A DNA stretch of 55,872 bases, taken from the NCBI GenBank assembly GCA_012840465.1, contig DULJ01000072.1:1-55872 (forward strand), read 5' to 3'. Below the pieces are notes generated by a model. It saw only the letters and a program-made list of their open reading frames with translations. It was not told the DNA's origin and ran no database searches. Each line of letters starts with the position of its first letter. The stretch's first letter is position 1. Below, in pieces: positions 44,156 to 53,557 of this stretch. The position numbers and the translations under genes are program-made. The stretch is from Caryophanales bacterium. GTDB taxonomy: Bacteria > Bacillota > Bacilli > Bacillales > Bacillaceae_J.

Positions 44156-45157
44156 TTGAATAATATTACTATATATGATGTTGCGCGAGAAGCAGGAGTA
44201 TCAATGGCAACGGTATCCCGCGTTGTTAATGGAAATCCCAACGTTAAACCATCAACAAGAAAGAAAGTATCTGAAGCAATTGAGCGCTTGGGATATCGAC
44301 CTAATGCTGTTGCCCGTGGTCTTGCCAGCAAAAAGACAACAACAGTGGGAGTTATTATTCCGGATATTTCAAGTGTATTTTTCGCTGAACTTGCAAGGGG
44401 TATTGAAGATATTGCCACAATGTACAATTATAATATTATTTTGAGCAACTCTGACCAAAATAAAGATAAGGAGCTGCATCTATTAAATACAATGCTTGGA
44501 AAGCAAGTGGACGGTATTGTTTTTATGGGCGGCTCGATCACAGATGAACATGTCGAAGAATTTAAAAAGTCACCTGTTCCAATTGTGTTAGCGGCAACGA
44601 TTGAAAAAAATCATGAGATTCCATCTGTTAATATTGATTATGAACAAGCTGCTTATGAGGCCGTTCATTTCCTTATCGAAAATGGTCATAAGGAAATTGG
44701 CTTTGTTTCCGGACCGAATGAAGAACCATCTAATAATGATTTGAAATTAGCAGGTTATAGAAAAGCGTTAGAGGAAGCTGATATAAGCTTTAATGAAGAC
44801 CATATCTATTATGGCGACTACACACATGAAGCTGGTTTAGAAGCTGTTCAAGAATTTAAAGAAAAAGGCTTTAAACCAACAGCCGTTTTTGCTGCAACGG
44901 ATGAGATGGCTTTAGGTGTTATCCATGGTGCCCAAGATGAAGGCTTACATATTCCTGATGATCTTGAGGTAGTCGGCTTTGATAATACAAGACTTGCCGT
45001 CATGGTACGTCCGCAACTATCAACAGTGGTTCAGCCGACATATGATATTGGTGCAGTAGCTATGCGTTTATTGACAAAATATATGAATAAGGAAAAAGTG
45101 GAAGATCATATCGTGGTGTTGCCACACAGAATAGAGTTCCGCCAATCAACGAAATAA
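44156..45157 (+). CDS. ccpA: Catabolite control protein A
   Basis: A 333-residue LacI-family regulator, the central carbon catabolite control factor. The HTH is [23 protein letters not shown] with the hinge [19 protein letters not shown]; the core is a periplasmic-binding-protein fold that binds HPr phosphorylated at Ser46. It acts at cre sites, repressing acsA and acuABC and many others. The TTG at 44156 follows AGGAGGA. Its neighbours aroA and acuCBA-acsA keep the B. subtilis order. Confidence 0.96.
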   Translation: MNNITIYDVAREAGVSMATVSRVVNGNPNVKPSTRKKVSEAIERLGYRPNAVARGLASKKTTTVGVIIPDISSVFFAELARGIEDIATMYNYNIILSNSDQNKDKELHLLNTMLGKQVDGIVFMGGSITDEHVEEFKKSPVPIVLAATIEKNHEIPSVNIDYEQAAYEAVHFLIENGHKEIGFVSGPNEEPSNNDLKLAGYRKALEEADISFNEDHIYYGDYTHEAGLEAVQEFKEKGFKPTAVFAATDEMALGVIHGAQDEGLHIPDDLEVVGFDNTRLAVMVRPQLSTVVQPTYDIGAVAMRLLTKYMNKEKVEDHIVVLPHRIEFRQSTK

Positions 45158-45273
45158 AATAATTTAGAAAATAAAACAATCAAAGAAACTGGTTCACTTG
45201 AGTTACCCAGTTCCATTTAAGGAGAAAAAATAAAATTAGTATATTAAATTACACATCGAAATGCACGTATTTT

Positions 45274-45296
45274 GGATAGCAATAGCTATCCTTTTT
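45274..45296 (+). terminator. Terminator after ccpA
   Basis: GGATAGC AATA GCTATCC is a perfect 7-bp stem with a 4-base loop, followed by five Ts. It lies about 115 bases after the stop. Confidence 0.75.
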
Positions 45297-45387
45297 CCGT
45301 TCTTGGCTTATTTATAAAAAGACTGTAGTTTTCTGTCGCAATAAGGGGCTATTGTTCAACAAAGGTTGAATCCCTTTTCATCGTTGC

Positions 45388-45770
45388 CCTCAAAAACAGT
45401 TTTGAGGACAACACAGCGTTTGACTCACCTATGCTGTCCTCAATCCCATCGATTGAGGACAGCAGCCATGCTCTAAACACCAATCTTGTCCTCAAAAGCA
45501 TTGTTTGAGGACAAATCCAGCCCTTGCCTCACCTATACTGTCCTCAATCCCATCGATTGAGGACAGAACTTACTCTCTAAACACCAATCTTGTCCTCAAA
45601 AGCATTGTTTGAGGACAAAGCCAAAGCTTGCTTCACCTATACTGTCCTCAATCCCATCGATTGAGGACAATGCTAGTGCCCCACCTATCAATCTTGTCCT
45701 CAAAAGCATTGTTTGAGGACAAATCCAGCCCTTGACCCACCCATACTGTCCTTAATCCCTTTGATTAGGT
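45388..45770 (+). repeat. 52-bp palindrome array with alternating A and B hairpins
   Basis: Six 27-base hairpins start at 45435, 45487, 45539, 45591, 45643 and 45695, exactly 52 bases apart. Type A is TGTCCTCAAT / ATTGAGGACA with loop CCCATCG; type B is TGTCCTCAAA / TTTGAGGACA with loop AGCATTG; they strictly alternate A-B-A-B-A-B. The 25-base spacers alternate too: after A they end CTAAACACCAATCT or similar, after B they end CACCTATAC or similar. A degenerate B-like copy stands at 45388-45411 and a decayed A copy near 45747. No ORF lies in this 860-base gap between ccpA and acuC. Confidence 0.95.
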
Positions 45771-45915
45771 ATAGCGTATTCATTAATTTCGATCCCCTGA
45801 CCGAAATTATCTTTATTCTGAATTAAGAACGAACATTATTACTGCACAATATTTTTCTAATGTTCACTGCGAAAAACATTTGAAATTCACTATAAATATT
45901 GATACTTATATCAAT

Positions 45916-45959
45916 AAAAATAGCGTTGCTAATTCCTGTGAAATTAGCAACGCTATTTT
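45916..45959 (-). terminator. Terminator of acuC
   Basis: AAAATAGCGTTGCTAATT pairs with AATTAGCAACGCTATTTT as an 18-bp stem around an 8-base loop; A- and T-rich flanks let it work leftward for acuC. Confidence 0.88.
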
Positions 45960-46020
45960 GTATAAATTTGCTGTGTTTTTTCTTTCGTCCAGCCGAACGA
46001 GTTTAAGTGGACCAGCTTTT

Positions 46021-47196
46021 TTAATTCGCTTTTTTTCTTGAACTTCTAACATGCTGTAAAGTCTTTTCCATCGTTTGCATATTCTTTTCGGTAATCTCTT
46101 GTTTCCTTGGAATTGGCGGGTATAGATTGTTTGGATCCTCCCAGGTAGGAATCAATGTTACCGGAGATTTTGGTTGCCATTTTTCAATCCACTCTGCTGG
46201 CAATGCTCCTCTTGCGATTTCGTCTTGCTTTTCTAGCATTTCTAACCAGATTAAAGACCAAGCTCTAGGGACAACACGGAAGTGGTCATAGCCCCCTCCG
46301 CCAACTGCAATCCACCGGCCATCGCAATACTCATGTGCTAACTGATGAGCCAGCTTCGGTATTTCTCTGTAAGTCTTCATCGTAGTAGATAAATGAGTTA
46401 AAGGATCCAAAACATGTGAATCAACCCCATTTTGTGAGATGATGATATCCGGTTTGAAAAATTCAGCCACTTCACGGATTGCAGTTACATAACATTCAAG
46501 AAAGGATTCATCTTCTGTAAACGCATCAATCGGAATATTAAATGATGTTCCATATCCTTGACCTTGTCCTTTTTCTGATACATTTCCGGTGCCCGGGAAA
46601 AGGTACCTACCAGTCTCGTGGATAGAAAAAGTACAAACATTTGGGTCATCATAAAAGGACCATTGAACCCCGTCGCCATGATGGGCATCCGTATCAATAT
46701 ATAAAACTTTAATACCATACTTTTGCTGCATATATTTGATGGCAATCGCACTGTCGTTATAGATGCAGAATCCTGAAGCCTTACCACGAAATCCATGATG
46801 TAATCCGCCGCCCAAACTTAGGGCATGGTCAGCCTTTCCTTCCATTACTATGTCTACTGCTGCAAGCGTTCCACCCACTAATAAAGCGCTTGCTTCATGC
46901 ATGTTTGGGAATATCGGAACGTCTTCTGTGCCGAGACCGTAATTATTTGCAACGTCTTCAGCTAATTCACCGTAACCAGCTTTTCTAACTGCTTCAATAT
47001 AATTCGGGTCATGAATAAGACCGATTTCTTCATCAGTTGCAATTCTTGGTGGAATGATCTGTGATTCTTTTAGTACACCAGACATTTTTAATAAATCTGT
47101 TGTCAGCTCCACCCTTCTTTGGTTGAAGGGATGGCTTTCATTAAATTTATAGCTTTGGAAATCATTGGAGTATACATAGTAAATACTTTTGCTCAT
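46021..47196 (-). CDS. acuC: Acetoin utilization protein AcuC (class I histone-deacetylase-like)
   Basis: A 391-residue deacetylase of the HDAC superfamily. The active site is intact: HHG in GGGLHHGF, YIDTDAHHGDGVQ (zinc Asp and His), SQNGVDSHVLDP (second zinc Asp) and the Tyr-bearing GGGGYD loop. In B. subtilis AcuC, together with SrtN, removes the acetyl group that AcuA puts on acetyl-CoA synthetase. The ATG at 47196 overlaps the acuB stop as ATGA, so nine codons of the longest frame are excluded. Last gene of acuA-acuB-acuC. Confidence 0.95.
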   Translation of the reverse strand: MSKSIYYVYSNDFQSYKFNESHPFNQRRVELTTDLLKMSGVLKESQIIPPRIATDEEIGLIHDPNYIEAVRKAGYGELAEDVANNYGLGTEDVPIFPNMHEASALLVGGTLAAVDIVMEGKADHALSLGGGLHHGFRGKASGFCIYNDSAIAIKYMQQKYGIKVLYIDTDAHHGDGVQWSFYDDPNVCTFSIHETGRYLFPGTGNVSEKGQGQGYGTSFNIPIDAFTEDESFLECYVTAIREVAEFFKPDIIISQNGVDSHVLDPLTHLSTTMKTYREIPKLAHQLAHEYCDGRWIAVGGGGYDHFRVVPRAWSLIWLEMLEKQDEIARGALPAEWIEKWQPKSPVTLIPTWEDPNNLYPPIPRKQEITEKNMQTMEKTLQHVRSSRKKAN

Positions 47197-47840
47197 GATG
47201 TTACACCCGGTAGATTGGGCCATAATACTGTATAACCTCGTTTATTTAATTCAGCTATAGCTTTCATTGGATTCATAGTCTGGACTCTAAACAATAATAT
47301 TTTACTACCGTTATCTTTTTTATCAGGATATACTAATACGCTAATGATATTTACGTTATTTTCACTAAATACTTGGGCTGCCTCAGAAAGTTGTCCAAGT
47401 TTATTTTTTACTTTTATTTCTATTAATGAACTTGGTTGATCGGCCCCCATCAGTTTAACAAGTGTGTGTAACATATCAGTTTCAGTGATAATACCAACTA
47501 ATTTCCCTTCCGTTACAATCGGTAAGCACCCAATCTTATGCTCATAAAACATAGCCGATACGTCCTCAACGAAGTCTAGTGGATGACCTGTAATAACATT
47601 TTTAGTCATAATTGAAGCAACAGGCCTCTTAGTATCTTCCAAATGTTCCTCAGCATGAAAAATGGATGGGCTTACATCTCTTATATCACGGTCTGTCACA
47701 ATTCCAACAACAAATTCATTTTCATCAATGATTGGAATATGGCGGATCCGATTGGAATGCATAAGCTCCATTGCTTTTCCGATTGTTTCATGGGGTTTCA
47801 TCGAAATGACAAGTGGGTTCATAATTTCTTCAATAATCAT
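47193..47840 (-). CDS. acuB: Acetoin utilization protein AcuB (CBS and ACT domains)
   Basis: A 215-residue cytoplasmic protein: two CBS motifs (residues ~1-60 and ~78-135: MELMHSNRIRHIPIIDE, FYEHKIGCLPIVTEGKLVGIITETD) that should bind an adenine nucleotide, and a C-terminal ACT-like domain (~140-215: LIEIKVKNKLGQLSEAAQVFSENNVNI). It belongs to the AcuABC acetate/acetoin system, and its exact role is not known. GGGAGG precedes ATG 47840. A short R2 repeat separates it from acuA. Confidence 0.93.
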   Translation of the reverse strand: MIIEEIMNPLVISMKPHETIGKAMELMHSNRIRHIPIIDENEFVVGIVTDRDIRDVSPSIFHAEEHLEDTKRPVASIMTKNVITGHPLDFVEDVSAMFYEHKIGCLPIVTEGKLVGIITETDMLHTLVKLMGADQPSSLIEIKVKNKLGQLSEAAQVFSENNVNIISVLVYPDKKDNGSKILLFRVQTMNPMKAIAELNKRGYTVLWPNLPGVTS

Positions 47841-47885
47841 GAAAATTGCCTCCCTTATTAAAATATATAAATCAAAAACTATTAT

Positions 47886-47939
47886 GTCCAGCTCCTAGCG
47901 ACTCGTATACGTCGCTAAACAGTCGCTTCCGCTTTTCTA
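47886..47939 (-). repeat. Dispersed 3'-end repeat (family R2), short copy e
   Basis: A short form, GTCCAGCTCCTAGCGACTCG joined to TATACGTCGCTAAAC and CGCTTCCGCTTTTCTA. It ends exactly at the acuA stop codon (47940) and lies inside the acuABC operon, between acuA and acuB. Confidence 0.85.
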
Positions 47940-48572
47940 TTAATACATAAACCTGTTCATGAATCTTAGTTGATCAAATTGTTGGATCGATTCCTGTGAA
48001 ACCCTTGTCCCTATTCGTGCCATCAAACAGTTGGCAGGATGAGAGCTAATTTCAGGGTCATCTGTTGCATACCATATAAGTCCACCGGCATTCATCATTT
48101 TTTCCATTGCTTTTCGATAGTCCCAGACATTAAGGCCGTTGCCTTTTAGATCCCAATGCCAGTAATATTCGGTAGTGATAATAATGTAATCTTCCATTGC
48201 ATCATCCATCATAGAAACTCTTAATAAGCTTTTTCCGACACCTTTCGCGCGAAATTGCGGAATTATTTCAATCGCCCCTAATTCTATTAGGTTATCCATT
48301 TTCCCTTCAGACCATCTTTCTAATGGATCAGGGTATACATAAGTCACATAGCCTACTATCATATTATTCTGTCTTGCGATTAATATTCTACCTTCTGGTA
48401 AACTAGCGATTTCAACTATTGCCTTATGCTGTTCCTTCGGTATTCTAAAGGCTACTAAATCTTTGTGAAATTCATAATTTTCTAACAGGTTTGGGTCTAC
48501 TGGTCCTTCTATTATTAGGGGACCATGTTCTGTCATCATCTCTTTTGAATAATAAGTTTTGTTGTGCTCCAA
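47940..48572 (-). CDS. acuA: Protein acetyltransferase AcuA (GNAT)
   Basis: A 210-residue GNAT acetyltransferase that acetylates the active-site lysine of acetyl-CoA synthetase and switches it off. The acetyl-CoA loop is IIPQFRAKGVGKSLLRVSM near residue 112, and the family stretch EYYWHWDLKGNGLNVWDYRKAMEKMMNAGG follows. The TTG at 48572 (MEHNKTYYSKEM) with AAGGCGG ahead matches the B. subtilis N-terminus better than the GTG three codons earlier. Divergent from its target gene acsA. Confidence 0.95.
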   Translation of the reverse strand: MEHNKTYYSKEMMTEHGPLIIEGPVDPNLLENYEFHKDLVAFRIPKEQHKAIVEIASLPEGRILIARQNNMIVGYVTYVYPDPLERWSEGKMDNLIELGAIEIIPQFRAKGVGKSLLRVSMMDDAMEDYIIITTEYYWHWDLKGNGLNVWDYRKAMEKMMNAGGLIWYATDDPEISSHPANCLMARIGTRVSQESIQQFDQLRFMNRFMY

Positions 48573-48772
48573 TCGGGACACCGCCTTGTTTTATTTATTC
48601 TACTTAAAAACGATAAAACCTTTTGGATAAAATCTTTTAATAGAAAAAAAGTAATATTTTTATTCTTATCCTATTATACATGAAACAAGGGAGTGTTGAT
48701 TAAAAACCGGTGTAATTTGTCAGATTTTGTTCATGATATTATAAGTTTTTTAAAGAAATTTTAACTTAACGA

Positions 48773-48801
48773 TTGAAAGTTCTGAAAATTGGTATTATAA
48801 T
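48773..48801 (+). promoter_or_regulatory. Sigma-A promoter of acsA
   Basis: TTGAAA at 48773-48778 and a perfect TATAAT at 48796-48801 are 17 bases apart, about 36 bases before the start codon. Confidence 0.85.
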
Positions 48802-48836
48802 GGAATCATTCACAGAAAAATAAAGGGGGAGATTTA

Positions 48837-50555
48837 ATGAAAGTGGAAACGCTTTCTGCAGTTCAAGGGGACTATAATTTAAAAGATTACAATGAGGTAT
48901 ATGCTAACTTCGATTGGAAAGAAGTAGAAAAGAACTTTTCATGGTATGAAACTGGACGAGTTAATATCGCTTATGAAGCAATTGACCGTCATGCGATTGG
49001 TGGAAAAGGGGACAAGATCGCACTTCATTACCGTGATGCAGACAGAAACGAACAATATACGTTCAAAGAAATGATGGAGCGCACAAACCAAGCTGGTAAT
49101 GTTCTAAAAACTGCAGCTAATATTGTAAAAGGTGATCGTGTATTCGTGTTTATGCCACGTTCTCCAGAGCTATATTTTGTTTTATTGGGAGCATTGAAAC
49201 TAGGTGCTATTGTTGGTCCGTTATTTGAAGCATTCATGGAGGGAGCAGTACGTGACCGCCTTGAAGATAGCAGCGCTAAAGTAATTGTCACTACACCACA
49301 ATTACTAAGCCGTGTACCAGTAGCTGAATTACCACTTCTTGAAAAGGTCGTTGTTGTGGGAGACAACGTTACGGAAGATGGTAAACTCGTAGATTTCAAG
49401 TCTCGTTTGGCTAATGCTAGTAATGAACTAGACATAGAGTGGGTAGATCGTGAGGATGGTAGTTTATTACACTATACATCTGGTTCTACTGGAAAGCCTA
49501 AAGGGGTATTACATGTTCACAATGCGATGATCCAACAATATCAAACGGCCAAATGGGTACTGGATTTAAAAGAAGATGATGTTTATTGGTGTACAGCAGA
49601 TCCAGGCTGGGTAACAGGAACATCTTACGGAATATTCGGTCCATGGTTAAACGGTGTCACAAACGTTATCGTGGGCGGTCGTTTTAAACCGGAAACTTGG
49701 TATCAAACATTAGAAGACTTAAAGGTTACTGTCTGGTATAGCGCACCAACTGCGTTCCGTATGTTGATGGGTGCTGGCGACGAAGTAATTAAACAATATG
49801 ACTTATCCGCGCTTCGTCATGTTCTAAGTGTGGGTGAACCACTAAATCCAGAAGTTGTTCGTTGGGGACATAAAGTATTTGGATTACGGATTCACGATAA
49901 CTGGTGGATGACTGAAACAGGCGCACAATTAATCTCAAATTACCCATCTATGGAAATTAGACCAGGTTCAATGGGTAAGCCGATTCCAGGCGTAGTAGCT
50001 GCTATTGTAGATGACCAAGGTAATGAGTTGCCACCATTTCGCATGGGTAACTTGGCAATCAAAAAAGGCTGGCCATCTATGATGAGACAAATCTGGAATA
50101 ATCCAGAAAAGTATGAGTCTTACTTCCTACCAAATGATTGGTATGTATCTGGTGACTCTGCTTATATGGATGAAGATGGGTACTTCTGGTTCCAAGGCCG
50201 CGTCGATGATGTTATTATGACAGCTGGTGAGCGCGTAGGTCCATTTGAAGTAGAAAGTAAACTAGTAGAACATCCTGCTATTGCAGAAGCTGGTGTGATT
50301 GGGAAGCCAGACCCAGTTCGTGGAGAAATTATTAAAGCATTTATTGCTTTACGCGATGGCTACGAGCAAACTGACGAATTGAAAGAAGAAATCCGTTCAT
50401 TTGTTAAAACTGGTTTAGCAGCGCATGCAGCTCCACGTGAAATTGAGTTCCGTGATAAGCTTCCAAAAACACGAAGCGGTAAAATTATGAGACGTGTACT
50501 AAAGGCATGGGAGTTAGATTTGCCAACAGGCGACCTATCAACTATGGAAGACTAA
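48837..50555 (+). CDS. acsA: Acetyl-CoA synthetase
   Basis: A 572-residue AMP-forming acetate:CoA ligase. The AMP motif is LLHYTSGSTGKPKGVLH near residue 208; later are NWWMTETGAQL, VSGDSAYMDEDGYFWFQGRVDD and the catalytic lysine in KTRSGKIMRR near residue 549. That Lys is the residue AcuA acetylates and AcuC deacetylates in B. subtilis. It allows growth on acetate. ATG 48837 follows AAAGGGGGA, the promoter is at 48773, and a cre-like site lies in the first codons. Confidence 0.97.
   Translation: MKVETLSAVQGDYNLKDYNEVYANFDWKEVEKNFSWYETGRVNIAYEAIDRHAIGGKGDKIALHYRDADRNEQYTFKEMMERTNQAGNVLKTAANIVKGDRVFVFMPRSPELYFVLLGALKLGAIVGPLFEAFMEGAVRDRLEDSSAKVIVTTPQLLSRVPVAELPLLEKVVVVGDNVTEDGKLVDFKSRLANASNELDIEWVDREDGSLLHYTSGSTGKPKGVLHVHNAMIQQYQTAKWVLDLKEDDVYWCTADPGWVTGTSYGIFGPWLNGVTNVIVGGRFKPETWYQTLEDLKVTVWYSAPTAFRMLMGAGDEVIKQYDLSALRHVLSVGEPLNPEVVRWGHKVFGLRIHDNWWMTETGAQLISNYPSMEIRPGSMGKPIPGVVAAIVDDQGNELPPFRMGNLAIKKGWPSMMRQIWNNPEKYESYFLPNDWYVSGDSAYMDEDGYFWFQGRVDDVIMTAGERVGPFEVESKLVEHPAIAEAGVIGKPDPVRGEIIKAFIALRDGYEQTDELKEEIRSFVKTGLAAHAAPREIEFRDKLPKTRSGKIMRRVLKAWELDLPTGDLSTMED
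48844..48857 (+). promoter_or_regulatory. Candidate cre site in the 5' end of acsA
   Basis: TGGAAACGCTTTCT matches the CcpA operator core (TGWAANCGNTNNCW) at all but one position and is a good dyad around CG. It lies about 36-50 bases downstream of the expected transcription start, inside codons 3-7, a position from which CcpA could act as a roadblock. B. subtilis acsA is known to be CcpA-repressed. Confidence 0.55.
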
Positions 50556-50562
50556 TAATAAT

Positions 50563-50602
50563 GAAAAAACCCTCCGAGCTGCTAGAGCTCGGAGGGTTTT
50601 TT
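50563..50602. terminator. Bidirectional terminator between acsA and the PBP gene
   Basis: GAAAAAACCCTCCGAGCT and AGCTCGGAGGGTTTTTTC form a perfect 18-bp stem over a 4-base loop, ending in T-runs in both directions for the two convergent genes. Confidence 0.95.
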
Positions 50603-50606
50603 CATC

Positions 50607-53408
50607 TTAATTATGTTTTTTATTGATTTGCTCCATTGGGTCAGGGAATTTACCATCACTGGGAATTTCATTATCACCTGGATTACTATCGTTTTGGTTA
50701 CCTAAAGAAACTTCCTTTGACGGAGTTGATTCATTTCCAGCTACATCAATTGCTGTTACATAAAAAATTGCATTTCCGTTTGAAACTTGGAAAGAAAGTT
50801 CAGAGCTTTTCGGAATACTCGCAATCTTACTAAATGGATCTGTTGGGCTGTTTGCTTTGTACACACGGTAGCCAACTATATCAGAATCCTGAACATTTTC
50901 CCAAGTTAACACCTTTCCATTTAACTGGATATTTTTAACCGAACTAGGTGCCTTCCCATTATCAGTTATTGTCTCTTTTTCAGGAACAATAATATTTTTC
51001 CATGTTGATTTATTGGAAATGAGATAATTGATATCTTGTACCTCGGCTAAATCCTTACTTTTTAAGAATTCGGGATTTAACATAACACCTCTTGTTGCAA
51101 ACTCCTCTGGGAAGCCTTCTGGTGCCTTATAATACTTGTCACCGATGACAATATAGGTACCCTCGATTAAACTGTTGTCTACTTCAGTAGGTGCATATTT
51201 AGAAATAAATAGGTCGCTTGCCACTAGACCTGCTCTCTCACATAGATTAGATGGCAATTTGCCACTAACCGTACAATAAGATTTACGAACAATACCACTT
51301 GGCATGTTGAATTTCTCAGATGTGGCTACTATCTCTGGTTTCACATCATACACACCATTCATTAATTCAGCCCAAAGCTTTTGATTCCGTTGCGAATAGG
51401 AATATCCTTTATAGCTCTTTTCGAGCGATTTTGGTGTGTCATACCCCATCCATAACCCGAATGTTACTTTCGGATTTGTAGCTACGAACCATGAATCCTT
51501 ATAGTCTTGGGAAGTACCTGTTTTTCCAGCCCAGTCTGCCTTGAACTTTAATTTACCGGGCACGCCGGCAGCTGTCCCTTTTGTTAATACATCTCTCATC
51601 ATATCAATTGTTAAATAAGCTGCTTGTGGTGAAAAAACATCTACAGGATTAGTAGTATGCTGATAAATAACCTCTCCGTCTTTTGTTTCAATTTTTTCAA
51701 TCATATAAGCATCAACGAATTTTCCGCCATTTGCAAATGTGGAATAAGCATTTACGTTTTCTTCAATCGTTACTCCTTTATCCATCGCACCTAGAGCCAT
51801 GGACAGGTGGGATCTGTCTCCATTCGTTAATGTACTAAACCCCATTTTCTCTAAATATTCGACAGGGTCGCTGTTAATAATGGATGCATATATTTTGGCG
51901 GCAGGGATATTATAAGATTTGGCTAGTGCAACTCTTGCAGTTGTCAATCCATGATATCCTTCCCCATAGTTTTTTGGTTCCCACGGTCCCTGTGCGGTTT
52001 GAATCCTTAACGGCACATCAGGTATAACTGAACCCGGATGAAAGAGCCCCATATCCATGGCCGGACCATAGACTAATATTGGTTTCATCGTTGATCCGTT
52101 TGAACGTACCCCTTTAGTAGCATGGTTTAATTGTTTGCGATTATGGTCCCGTCCCCCGATAAAGCTAATGATGGCGCCAGTTTCATTGTCTATCAGAGTT
52201 GCTCCAACCTCGACCGGCTCCATTACTTTAATGATCTCACCGGTATCAGGGTCTTTCACCTTTTCCGGTTTATCATTTCCGTAATATTGGTAACCGTTTT
52301 TTATTTCCTGCATTTTATCGTATACATCTTTATCAATGGTTGAGTAGATTCGATACCCATTTTGACGTAGATTTTTGTCTGCTTTACTATCATACTCGTT
52401 ATATAAATTCTTATCTTTTTTAAGGTCTTCTGATGAATAGCCATCTTTCTCGGCTAATATTTCTAATAATATTTTCTTTGCGCGGTCTTCGATTTCGAAT
52501 GTAAGATAGGGATACTTTTCTACGATATTTAGTTTTGGTGGTGTGAAGTTACTTTTTATATCGTAGGTTAACGCTTCTTTATATTCCTTCTCGGTAATAT
52601 AGCCAGCTGTTTGCATCCGGCTTAATACGGTTTTCATTCTATTTAAACCTGGTGTGATGTCTTCTTTAATCTCCCCAGTTCTTGTAAAAGGTGTATAGCC
52701 AAAAGGGCTTTGTGGCAATCCTGCTATGTATGCGGCTTGAGCTAAATTTAGGTCTTTTGCATCTACACCAAAAATGCCCTGTGCTGCTGTTTGGATGCCA
52801 GCGATATTTCGCCCAGATGAATTTCTGCCAAATGGTACAACATTCAAATACGCTTCTAATATTTCTTCTTTTTTAAAAAATTGCTCTAGTCTTAGCGCTA
52901 TCATAATTTCCTTCGCTTTACGTTGGAAAGAAACCTCATTTGTTAAAATTTGGTTTTTAATTAACTGCTGGGTAAGGGTACTACCGCCAGTTTTCATAGA
53001 AGAGTTAGTGAATTCTTGGAAGATGGCACGTAAAATTGATTTTGGAACGATGCCGGGATGTTCAAAAAAGTTCTCATCCTCAGTGGCAATAACCGCATCA
53101 ATGACATACTGAGAAACATTTGATATTTTTGTTTCTTCCCGATCAAGGTCAGAACGCAATTTACCAAGATACTTATTGTCGCTAAAATAAAGTTCAGAAG
53201 TCTCTTCGTAATTATAGATATCTTTTTTCATACTATCATAGCTTCTAATCGGCTCATCTTTAACAAGTGATGCAAAATAGCCGGCTCCGACACCCCCGGC
53301 AAAGGAAAGTCCAATTAAACAGGAAGCTATGAATATAATCGTTAAATTCCAAGAGACTTTTGTAAAAATCCTAGTAAATTTAAAAAGCTTATCTTTATTT
53401 AAATTCAT
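50607..53408 (-). CDS. Class A penicillin-binding protein (PBP1A family) with C-terminal FN3 domain
   Basis: A 933-residue bifunctional peptidoglycan synthase. A membrane anchor lies at residues ~20-45. The glycosyltransferase domain has EDENFFEHPGIV and TGGSTLTQQLIKNQ; the transpeptidase has SxxK in NGSTMKPIL, SxN in AKSYNIPA and KTG in WAGKTGTSQ, all intact. After it come a linker, an FN3-like domain (~840-905: GYRVYKANSPTDPFSKIASIP) and an acidic/Pro tail. It polymerises and cross-links glycan strands outside the membrane. ATG 53408 follows GGGGGAG, so 73 upstream codons of the longest frame are rejected. Confidence 0.93.
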   Translation of the reverse strand: MNLNKDKLFKFTRIFTKVSWNLTIIFIASCLIGLSFAGGVGAGYFASLVKDEPIRSYDSMKKDIYNYEETSELYFSDNKYLGKLRSDLDREETKISNVSQYVIDAVIATEDENFFEHPGIVPKSILRAIFQEFTNSSMKTGGSTLTQQLIKNQILTNEVSFQRKAKEIMIALRLEQFFKKEEILEAYLNVVPFGRNSSGRNIAGIQTAAQGIFGVDAKDLNLAQAAYIAGLPQSPFGYTPFTRTGEIKEDITPGLNRMKTVLSRMQTAGYITEKEYKEALTYDIKSNFTPPKLNIVEKYPYLTFEIEDRAKKILLEILAEKDGYSSEDLKKDKNLYNEYDSKADKNLRQNGYRIYSTIDKDVYDKMQEIKNGYQYYGNDKPEKVKDPDTGEIIKVMEPVEVGATLIDNETGAIISFIGGRDHNRKQLNHATKGVRSNGSTMKPILVYGPAMDMGLFHPGSVIPDVPLRIQTAQGPWEPKNYGEGYHGLTTARVALAKSYNIPAAKIYASIINSDPVEYLEKMGFSTLTNGDRSHLSMALGAMDKGVTIEENVNAYSTFANGGKFVDAYMIEKIETKDGEVIYQHTTNPVDVFSPQAAYLTIDMMRDVLTKGTAAGVPGKLKFKADWAGKTGTSQDYKDSWFVATNPKVTFGLWMGYDTPKSLEKSYKGYSYSQRNQKLWAELMNGVYDVKPEIVATSEKFNMPSGIVRKSYCTVSGKLPSNLCERAGLVASDLFISKYAPTEVDNSLIEGTYIVIGDKYYKAPEGFPEEFATRGVMLNPEFLKSKDLAEVQDINYLISNKSTWKNIIVPEKETITDNGKAPSSVKNIQLNGKVLTWENVQDSDIVGYRVYKANSPTDPFSKIASIPKSSELSFQVSNGNAIFYVTAIDVAGNESTPSKEVSLGNQNDSNPGDNEIPSDGKFPDPMEQINKKHN

Positions 53409-53557
53409 GCCAATATCTCCCCCTAAATCAGCAATATTATAGCATAAAGCGACATTCATTGATATAATAGTTCGACGATGGTCAATGTTATTTGACTTAA
53501 TAGCACTAAATATGTTAACTTTTATTGTATTACAATTGATTAATTTTGCAGTGATAG

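Noticed and set aside
45435-45721. CRISPR array (27-base palindromic repeats, 25-base spacers)
   Set aside because: The spacers are not unique but alternate between two related sequences, repeats alternate between two types, and no cas genes are nearby.
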